Source of the DNA: CBFGRU01 sp965651255
Lineage (GTDB): Bacteria > Planctomycetota > Phycisphaerae > Phycisphaerales > SM1A02
Reading direction: 5' to 3'
Length of the DNA: 10,554 nucleotides
Assembly: GCA_965651255.1 (NCBI GenBank)
Contig: CBFGRU010000095.1
Location: 1 to 10,554, forward strand
The notes below the pieces were generated by a model. That model made no database searches. It was not told where the DNA came from and worked only from the letters and a program-made list of their open reading frames with translations. Positions 1 to 5,906 of the stretch are shown here, piece by piece (position 1 is the first letter of the stretch; each line of letters begins with the position of its first letter). The translations under genes and the position numbers were made by a program.

Positions 1-68
1 CCGGGGGTGGGGTTGGTGTCGGCGGCGTTCGAGAGGTCGATGTCGTGCGGGTGGTGTGGAGACTGCAT
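1..68 (-). CDS. Possible N-terminus of a leftward gene, cut by the window edge
   Basis: Read on the minus strand from an ATG at 68-66, the frame stays open to the left edge and gives MQSPHHPHDIDLSNAADTNP followed by a few more residues. A GAGG-type Shine-Dalgarno candidate lies about 8 bases upstream of this ATG (minus-strand text CTGAGGTTCCGGC then ATG). Its codons end mostly in C or G, like the real genes of the window. Only about 22 codons are visible, so no family can be named, and an open frame this short could be chance. If real, it is divergent from mqnE, and the shared promoters would lie in 69-242. Confidence 0.35.
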   Translation of the reverse strand, partial: MQSPHHPHDIDLSNAADTNPTP

Positions 69-242
69 GCCGGAACCTCAGAACAGAGGAAACACGGGGA
101 ATGAACGGAGTGACTTCGGTGGATATCGGCCCTGCGTGGAGCGCTCTGAAGTCCGGGTCGGAAAAGATCGAACAGTCGCTGGAATTGGCAAGGTCGTGCG
201 GGCCTTCCTATCGTGCTCAGCCCCCTCGGAGCCCCGAAGTTC

Positions 243-1529
243 ATGACGATGCTCGCTGCCCAGCCCGCACTTCCCCCGTCGTTTGACCCCCGTCTGGAAG
301 GGATTCGCGACAAGGTCGAGCGCGGCGAACGTCTTTCGCTCGATGACGGTCGGGTGTTGTTCGCAACGCCTGACCTCTGGACGGTCTGCGGACTGGCGGA
401 CATGGTCCGCACCCGGTTACACGGCGATGCGGCGTATTACAACATCAACCGCCACCTGAACTACTCGAACATCTGCGCGCTCTCGTGCAAGTTCTGCGCG
501 TTCTACCGCAAGAAGGGTGAGGATGGCGCGTACGAGTACTCGCTCGATCAGATCAGGGATGAAGCCCGCAGCGCGGTGGAGAACGGCGCGACGGAGATTC
601 ACATCGTCGGCGGACTGCATCCATGGTTGCCGTTTGAGTACTACACCGACATGATGCGCGCGATCCGCGAAGTCGCGCCGACGCTGCACATCAAGGCGTT
701 CACCGCGGTGGAAGTCGTGCACCTTGCGCGAATCGCCAAGCGCGGCAAGGAAGGGTACGAAGGCATCAAGCGTGTGCTGGCCGATTTGAAAGAGGCGGGA
801 CTCGGGTCTTTGCCCGGCGGCGGCGCGGAAGTGTTCGATGACCGTGTGCACGATGAAGCGTTCAAAGGCAAGATTCGCAGCGACAAGTGGCTCGATGTGC
901 ATCGCGCAGCGCACGAACTCGGGTTGAATTCGAACGCGACGATTCTCTATGGCCACATCGAGGAGCCGAACGATCGGCTGTTCCACCTCGACATTCTCCG
1001 CCGGCAGCAGGACCACACGCTGGTTGCGTGGGCGCAGGCAATGAACATTCCCATCGGCGAGGATGGCGCGATCGTCCTCACCGGGCCCGATGCGATGTAC
1101 GCGAACGATCGTTTGCCGACGCCGGCGGCCTCGCCCACCGGGTATTTTCAGACGCTGATTCCCCTGCCCTTCTTCCCGGATGAAAGCGAACTGGAACATC
1201 TGCCCGGCCCGAGCGGGCTGGAGAACCTGCGCATGCTCGCGATCGCACGCCTGATGCTGGACAACTTCCCGCACATCAAGGCGTTCTGGATCATGCAGAC
1301 ACTCGAGATGGCGCAGCTCATGCTGCAATCCGGCGCCGATGACATCGACGGCACGGTGGTGTGGTACGACATCACGAAAGTCGGCGGCACCACCACGCAC
1401 CAGGAAAAGAGCGTGCACGATCTCTGTCGGGCGATTCGCGAAGCAGGGTTCACGCCGATCGAACGCGACACGCTGTACCGCCCGATCGAACGCGACGGCC
1501 GCGCCTGGCGAGTGGTTGAGGCGGGCTAA
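243..1529 (+). CDS. mqnE: Aminofutalosine synthase MqnE (radical SAM)
   Basis: MqnE is the radical SAM enzyme that joins 3-[(1-carboxyvinyl)oxy]benzoate to SAM to make aminofutalosine in the cytoplasmic futalosine route to menaquinone. With the ATG at 243 the protein has 428 residues. The [4Fe-4S]-binding CxxxCxxC motif is C78, C82, C85 (NICALSCKFCAFYRK). Family signatures follow: EIHIVGGLHPWLP near 118-130, HIKAFTAVEV near 149-158, LPGGGAEVFDDRVH near 190-203 and DGTVVWYDITKVGG near 369-382. The PGGGAE and KAFTAVE signatures favour MqnE over its relative MqnC. Between LRRQQDHT and GYFQTLIPLPFFP there are about 43 residues (259-301) that the usual MqnE lacks. Starts at GTG 213 and ATG 249 are also possible: GGAG at 228-231 sits 11 bases before 243, and GAAG at 236-239 sits 9 bases before 249. 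No other mqn gene is in the window, so the pathway is scattered, or its neighbours lie to the left. Confidence 0.93.
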   Translation: MTMLAAQPALPPSFDPRLEGIRDKVERGERLSLDDGRVLFATPDLWTVCGLADMVRTRLHGDAAYYNINRHLNYSNICALSCKFCAFYRKKGEDGAYEYSLDQIRDEARSAVENGATEIHIVGGLHPWLPFEYYTDMMRAIREVAPTLHIKAFTAVEVVHLARIAKRGKEGYEGIKRVLADLKEAGLGSLPGGGAEVFDDRVHDEAFKGKIRSDKWLDVHRAAHELGLNSNATILYGHIEEPNDRLFHLDILRRQQDHTLVAWAQAMNIPIGEDGAIVLTGPDAMYANDRLPTPAASPTGYFQTLIPLPFFPDESELEHLPGPSGLENLRMLAIARLMLDNFPHIKAFWIMQTLEMAQLMLQSGADDIDGTVVWYDITKVGGTTTHQEKSVHDLCRAIREAGFTPIERDTLYRPIERDGRAWRVVEAG

Positions 1530-1618
1530 TCTCCGCTGGTTCTTGCTTCCATTCCCGCGGCACGGACTCTCGCGCGACCGATGATAACCCTGTCATTGAC
1601 CGAACATTTCTCGTGATC

Positions 1619-1701
1619 AAGCATCATTGTCTTGCTAGCATGATGCTTATTCACATATGAAGCATTCATGCTATGATGCTTATTGACCGATGAAGCATCA
1701 T
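1619..1701. promoter_or_regulatory. Cluster of AAGCATCAT/ATGATGCTT inverted repeats, probable operator
   Basis: Five copies of one core occur in alternating orientation. AAGCATCAT is at 1619-1627, ATGATGCTT at 1640-1648, AAGCATTCAT at 1660-1669, ATGATGCTT at 1673-1681 and AAGCATCAT at 1693-1701. Two adjacent dyads stand out: 1637-1648 with 1660-1672 (12 paired bases with one bulge) and 1673-1681 with 1693-1701 (9 perfect pairs). Each has an 11-base spacer that begins ATT and ends ATG. ATGATGCTTATT is repeated exactly at 1640-1651 and 1673-1684, a period of 33. The 9-mer ATTGACCGA, containing a -35-like TTGACC, occurs at 1595-1603 and again inside the second dyad at 1682-1690. The stretch is much more AT-rich than the flanking genes. 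It lies 66 bases before the DUF4143 ATPase start. A binding site for a dimeric regulator, perhaps autoregulatory, is inferred. No convincing -10 box was identified. Confidence 0.6.
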
Positions 1702-1767
1702 CGTCGGGAATAAATGAGCTTGATCGCACTGAGACTGATCTCCAGCCATGAATGCGAAGTGTGATGC

Positions 1768-3225
1768 ATGACGTTGCCGTTTTGGACAATTCTTGCTGAA
1801 CAGAACCCGTGGCATAGTACCGGTGCCGTACCTGGCTCATTCGGGCCGCCGGTCTTACGACCGCTGGCACTGAATCTGTGGCGACGGCTCCTGAAGGATG
1901 AGCCGCGCCGATTCCAGGTCATTCTCGGGCCCCGGCGAGTTGGCAAGACGACGGCGTTGTACCAGACGGTCGCTCGTCTGCTTGAAGAGGGCATCGAAGC
2001 GAAACGGCTCTGGTGGATTCGGCTGGATCATCCCGTCCTCATGGAACTCTCGCTGGGAACACTCGTGCGAGAAATCGTTCAACTCACCCGAGCAACGGCT
2101 GAACGACCGGTTTGGCTGTTTCTGGATGAACTGGTGTACTCCAACCAGTGGGATCTATGGCTCAAGACCTTCTACGACGAGCAGTGGCCGATCAGAGTCG
2201 CGGCATCTTCCAGCTCAACCGCAGCACTCCGTGCACGTCGTCAGGAGAGCGGAGTCGGTCGTTGGGACGAGCAGTTTCTCGCGCCGTATCTGTTCGATGA
2301 ATACCTTGATCTGATCGATGACTCCGCGTCGTTTCATGCCGAGCCCACACTCGCTGAAACGTTGGACAGCATCATTGTTCGCGCGGAAGCATGGCCATCG
2401 AATCTGACGGACCATCGGCGCCGCTTCATGATGGCCGGAGGTTTCCCCGAACTTCTCCTGAGCACCCGCAATCGATCGTTGGATGACGCATCCATTGTAC
2501 TCGAATCGCAGCGTACGCTTCGGAATGATGCGATCGAACGCGCCGTTTACAAGGACATTCCTCAGGCGTTCAACATCGGCAGTCCACTGCAACTGGAACG
2601 CCTGCTGTACACATTGGCCGGGCAAGTGTCATCGATCGTCTCGCCGAATGCGATCGGGCGGTCGCTCGCCATGTCCGGCGCGACGATTGATCGGTACATC
2701 ACCTATCTCGAGCGGGCATTCCTGATTACCCTTCTTCCGAACTTCGCGGGCAGCGAGGAAACCGTCCAACGTCGCGGTCGAAAGCTCTACTTTGTCGATG
2801 GCGCGGTGAGAAACGCCGCACTGCAACGCGGTATCGCATTCCTTGACGATCCGGCAGAACACGGACTGTTGATCGAGAACCTTGCGGCAACCCACTTGCT
2901 TGCACTCTCGTATCACACGCACGCTCGGCTGCATCATTGGCGCCGCGAGCAGGATGAAGTGGATTTCGTCTACGCCCACCCCACCCAACCAATCGCAATC
3001 GAAGTCTCCGCAAGTTCCCGGCATCACCGACGGGGACTTCACGCCATTGCCCGGTCTCATCCGGAGTTGACCGATCGACGCTACGTTGTCGCGCCAAACC
3101 TGTTGGCCATTCATCCATCCATGTCACCCGATGGAATCGGAACGCTTCCGCTCGACCTCTTTCTACTTGCGGTCGGCTACCAGACACGACGGGCGTTGAT
3201 CGAGCGCCTCGCGGTCTACCGCTGA
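1768..3225 (+). CDS. AAA ATPase with C-terminal DUF4143 domain
   Basis: This 485-residue protein has the two-part build of the AAA_14/DUF4143 ATPase family. The P-loop is GPRRVGKTT at 54-62 and Walker B is VWLFLDE at 115-121. A sensor-like RVAASSSS segment is at 143-150, followed by the family's SGVGRWDE...LFDEYL stretch near 161-180. The C-terminal half holds a helix-turn-helix-like segment (IGRSLAMSGATIDRYITYLE, 296-315), then KLYFVDGAVRNAAL near 339-352, EHGLLIENLAATHLL near 364-378 and the nuclease-like EVDFVYA...PIAIEVSAS near 397-416. The usual IEVK lysine is serine here (S414). There is no signal peptide or membrane segment, so it should be cytoplasmic. The biological role of this family is not settled. 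The gene stands alone, with the repeat cluster upstream and a terminator-like hairpin downstream. The ATG at 1768 has no clear Shine-Dalgarno sequence and no in-frame upstream alternative was apparent. Confidence 0.88.
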   Translation: MTLPFWTILAEQNPWHSTGAVPGSFGPPVLRPLALNLWRRLLKDEPRRFQVILGPRRVGKTTALYQTVARLLEEGIEAKRLWWIRLDHPVLMELSLGTLVREIVQLTRATAERPVWLFLDELVYSNQWDLWLKTFYDEQWPIRVAASSSSTAALRARRQESGVGRWDEQFLAPYLFDEYLDLIDDSASFHAEPTLAETLDSIIVRAEAWPSNLTDHRRRFMMAGGFPELLLSTRNRSLDDASIVLESQRTLRNDAIERAVYKDIPQAFNIGSPLQLERLLYTLAGQVSSIVSPNAIGRSLAMSGATIDRYITYLERAFLITLLPNFAGSEETVQRRGRKLYFVDGAVRNAALQRGIAFLDDPAEHGLLIENLAATHLLALSYHTHARLHHWRREQDEVDFVYAHPTQPIAIEVSASSRHHRRGLHAIARSHPELTDRRYVVAPNLLAIHPSMSPDGIGTLPLDLFLLAVGYQTRRALIERLAVYR

Positions 3226-3230
3226 TTCCC

Positions 3231-3262
3231 GTCAGGCCAACCGGACCAGACACCGGCCTGAC
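3231..3262. other. Stem-loop just after the ATPase gene
   Basis: GTCAGGCC at 3231-3238 is a perfect inverted repeat of GGCCTGAC at 3255-3262, with a 16-base loop. It begins 6 bases after the ATPase stop codon. No T-run follows, so it is not a standard intrinsic terminator. It could stabilise the 3' end of the transcript or assist the stronger hairpin about 55 bases further on. Confidence 0.4.
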
Positions 3263-3316
3263 CAGCCGGCACACTTCCATTCCCACCGACCATCCGTTAC
3301 ATTGAACCCGCTTCAA

Positions 3317-3348
3317 ACGACCCGGCGGTCGGGTTGTGGGCTTTTCTT
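3317..3348 (+). terminator. Probable intrinsic terminator of the ATPase gene
   Basis: ACGACCCG at 3317-3324 pairs with CGGGTTGT at 3330-3337 (8 pairs, one of them G-U) around a 5-base loop, GCGGT. After GGGC the T-rich tail CTTTTCTT runs through 3348. This is the only hairpin with a T-rich tail noticed in the window's intergenic DNA. It lies between the ATPase and comEC, so it would uncouple the two genes. It also argues against starting comEC at TTG 3302, which would put the hairpin inside that coding region. The four bases between stem and T-run make it less than ideal. Confidence 0.5.
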
Positions 3349-3364
3349 CCAATCATCTCAAACC

Positions 3365-5878
3365 ATGGTGCCGGCAGCGATGGGCAGAGGGCGCGCGAGG
3401 GATTCCATCAACGCGGGCCTGTTTCCCCGCGCTACATGGCGCACCGGCTGGCGGGTCACCCTGCTCGCCGTTGCCTTTGCCATCGGCATCACCGCGGGAA
3501 GACACTTCTCACCCCATCTGCTGTGGTGGTGGATCGTGGCGGCGGCCGTGCTGTTGATCTCGTCGATGGTGATCGCGCGGCGGCAGGCGACGATCTCGTT
3601 CATTGCGCTCGTCAGTTCAACCCTCGCGATCGGCGGGGCGTGGATCATCGTCAAGCACGAACGCATTCATCGCAACGACCTCGTGCGCTGGGTGGGAAGT
3701 GAACCGCAGCTCGTTCGACTGCGCGGCACGCTGGCTTCGCCGCTGATGCTGCGCGATCGACTTTCCGGCTCGCTGGGCGGATTCAGTTTTCACGCACCGG
3801 CGACGTACTTTCGGGTAGATGTCGAGACGCTTCTGCCTCGACGCGGGCCGGCGGTTCCCGTTTCGGGGCAGGTACTCGTGCGGGTGAACGACACCATGCC
3901 GCCCGCGCGATTCGGCGATCACGTGGAACTGACCGGGACAATCGTTGCCTTTCCGCCGGCTGCGAACCCGGGCGAGCTTGATCGCGCGCGATATGCCGCA
4001 GCGCTCGGGCAGGCGGGGCTGGTGCGTGTTGCCGGCCGCGAAAGCGTTTCCATCACGCCGGTGGTTCGTCATGCACTTGTTGCCTCCTTCAATGAATGGC
4101 GCATGCACCTTCGTCACCGCGCGAGCGGCTGGCTGAAGGCGGATCTTCCCACCACCGAACGGACGGAGCGCGATGCCCTGCTGGCGGCGATGTTTCTGGG
4201 CGAGCGCGGACCCGATCTGGATGGACTTGATGAAGCATTCAAGCGAACGGGTCTCTCCCATGTGCTGGCCATCAGCGGGCTTCACCTGGGCGTCCTGGCG
4301 GGGGTCATGCTCGGCGTGTTTCGCTTCACCGGCCGACACCGCGCGTGGCATGCCTGGGCGGTGATCGCGACAATTCTGTTCTACCTGCTGTTGATCGAAG
4401 TGCGTCTGCCGGTGATGCGGGCGGCGATGATGATCATCATCGCCTGCATCGGCATGGCGATGGCGCGTCGATTCGCGTTCTCCGGCATGATTGCCCTGAG
4501 CGGCATCGCGCTTCTCATCTGGCGGCCGGACCAACTGTTTGAGCCGGGCTTTCAACTGAGTTTCGGCGTGGTGCTCGGCCTCGGGCATTTTAGCGCGCCG
4601 CTGCGCGAAGCATGGTGGGGCCCGCGCGATGTCCTGGCCACCAGCGCCTCCGCCATGGCGATGGAATGGCTGAAAGACTTGGTCGCTGCATCAATCGTGG
4701 CGTGGCTGATCTCGCTTCCCATCATCATCTATCACTTCAGCGTCGTGTCGTTCATGGCCACACCCGCCAGCATCGTGGCGATTCCCATCGTCACCATGCT
4801 GCTTGCGGTGGGATATCTCAAAATGGTGCTGGGTGTGCTGCTGCCGAGCGCCGGATTGATCCTCGGAACGGCGCTGAGCGCCAGTGCCGAGTTTCTCATT
4901 TCGCTCGTGCAGTCGTTCGATGCGATTCCCCACACCGCGCAGCCGGTGCCCGGCGTCAGCGCGTGGTGGGCGGTGCTCGCGGTCATCCTCATGATCGGCT
5001 GGCTGACCACCCGTTCCCGCCGGCGTGCGATCATCATGCTCGCGCTCACCATCGCGCTCAGTGCCTGGGCGCTCTGGCCGCGCGTTGCGAGTGATGAACT
5101 TCGCATGGACATGCTCGCGGTCGGTGATGGCTCATGCATTCTGATCCGCTCGGGCGACAGCGCTGTCCTCTTCGATGCCGGGTCGAGCACGAATCTGAAT
5201 GCAGGTCGTCAGTCGATCGTACCCGCGCTGCGCCGGCTGGGCGTGCGGCGAATTGATGCGCTCATCCTCTCCCACGCAAATCTCGACCACTACGCCGCCG
5301 CGATCGAAGTGGCGGATGCATTCGCCATCGGCCGCGTGCTCGTCCCGCCGCAGTTCCTCCGCGCTGCCGATGCTTCCCCGAACCTGGCGGTTGGCGCATT
5401 GGTCGATGCGTTCAATCAGCGCGCGATCACGATCCAACCGGTCGCCTCCGGCCACGTCGAGTCATTCGGCGCAACCGATTGGACATGGCTGCACCCGCCC
5501 GCGGAGCGCGAGTTCGCGCGGGAGAATGACGCCTCGATCGTCATTCGCATCGACGCCTTCGGCTCGCGTGTACTGCTCACGGGCGATGTGCAGGCCGAAT
5601 CGATGGCCATGCTGCTCGAGGAGCCGGAAGCGCTTCGCGCCCACATCGCCGAGTTCCCGCATCACGGGAGTTACCACGACGTCGCCATCGCGTTCATGCA
5701 GACGATCAGCCCCGACATCGCACTGCAATCAACCGGATGGACGCGATGGCAGGGCGATCGATGGCAGCCACACCTTGAGTCGCTCGACATCGCGCGGCTC
5801 GTAACCGCACGCGATGGCGCGGTCTGGGTGAGCATCGATGCGGAAGGTCGTTTCACGACGGGTACGCACCGCCGCTGA
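3365..5878 (+). CDS. comEC: ComEC/Rec2 family DNA-uptake channel
   Basis: ComEC forms the inner-membrane channel that carries single-stranded DNA into the cytoplasm during natural transformation. From ATG 3365 the protein has 837 residues, normal for the full three-domain form. N-terminal membrane segments lie near 29-43, 51-70 and 77-95. A soluble OB-like DUF4131 region follows at about 110-230. The Competence domain carries the hallmark SHVLAISGLHLGVL at 298-311 and several hydrophobic helices to about 575. The C-terminal metallo-beta-lactamase-like domain has MLAVGDGSCILI near 583-594, SHANLDH at 636-642, LLTGD at 737-741 and PHHGS at 765-769. The first Asp of the usual HxDxDH motif is Asn (N639). 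No good ribosome site was seen; ATG 3380 is equally possible. TTG 3302 is disfavoured because the terminator-like hairpin would fall inside the gene. Other com genes are absent here. Confidence 0.9.
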   Translation: MVPAAMGRGRARDSINAGLFPRATWRTGWRVTLLAVAFAIGITAGRHFSPHLLWWWIVAAAVLLISSMVIARRQATISFIALVSSTLAIGGAWIIVKHERIHRNDLVRWVGSEPQLVRLRGTLASPLMLRDRLSGSLGGFSFHAPATYFRVDVETLLPRRGPAVPVSGQVLVRVNDTMPPARFGDHVELTGTIVAFPPAANPGELDRARYAAALGQAGLVRVAGRESVSITPVVRHALVASFNEWRMHLRHRASGWLKADLPTTERTERDALLAAMFLGERGPDLDGLDEAFKRTGLSHVLAISGLHLGVLAGVMLGVFRFTGRHRAWHAWAVIATILFYLLLIEVRLPVMRAAMMIIIACIGMAMARRFAFSGMIALSGIALLIWRPDQLFEPGFQLSFGVVLGLGHFSAPLREAWWGPRDVLATSASAMAMEWLKDLVAASIVAWLISLPIIIYHFSVVSFMATPASIVAIPIVTMLLAVGYLKMVLGVLLPSAGLILGTALSASAEFLISLVQSFDAIPHTAQPVPGVSAWWAVLAVILMIGWLTTRSRRRAIIMLALTIALSAWALWPRVASDELRMDMLAVGDGSCILIRSGDSAVLFDAGSSTNLNAGRQSIVPALRRLGVRRIDALILSHANLDHYAAAIEVADAFAIGRVLVPPQFLRAADASPNLAVGALVDAFNQRAITIQPVASGHVESFGATDWTWLHPPAEREFARENDASIVIRIDAFGSRVLLTGDVQAESMAMLLEEPEALRAHIAEFPHHGSYHDVAIAFMQTISPDIALQSTGWTRWQGDRWQPHLESLDIARLVTARDGAVWVSIDAEGRFTTGTHRR

Positions 5879-5906
5879 TGCAGGTCCGCAGCGCGCGTGA
5901 TGATCC

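Noticed and set aside
101..286. A 61-codon plus-strand frame starting MNGVTSVDIGPAW, preceded by a GGGGA stretch
   Set aside because: Its start context and first codons are plausible, but it overlaps the mqnE start by about 44 bases, matches no family I recognise, and its second half turns into Pro/Arg/Ser-rich text typical of a shadow frame. A small leader peptide cannot be fully excluded.
417..1418. A 333-codon open frame on the minus strand
   Set aside because: It is antisense to mqnE, whose own frame carries clear catalytic motifs; the minus frame has none.
1595..1665. A sigma-70 promoter built on TTGACC at 1596-1601
   Set aside because: No acceptable -10 box lies 16-18 bases downstream. 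The second TTGACC (1683-1688) has only a weak AATAAA at 20 bases. Neither is good enough to annotate as a promoter by itself.
1619..1701. The repeat cluster as a CRISPR array
   Set aside because: The cores are 9-12 bases, alternate in orientation and are separated by 4-12 bases. That geometry fits dyad operator sites, not direct repeats with unique spacers of about 30 bases.
3617..4588. A 323-codon open frame on the minus strand
   Set aside because: It is antisense to the ComEC membrane domain. The His/Arg/Gln-rich translation is the usual reverse reading of hydrophobic codons.
5879..5906. A bidirectional terminator between the convergent comEC and GH35-like genes
   Set aside because: The 28-base gap contains no clear stem with a T-run on either strand.
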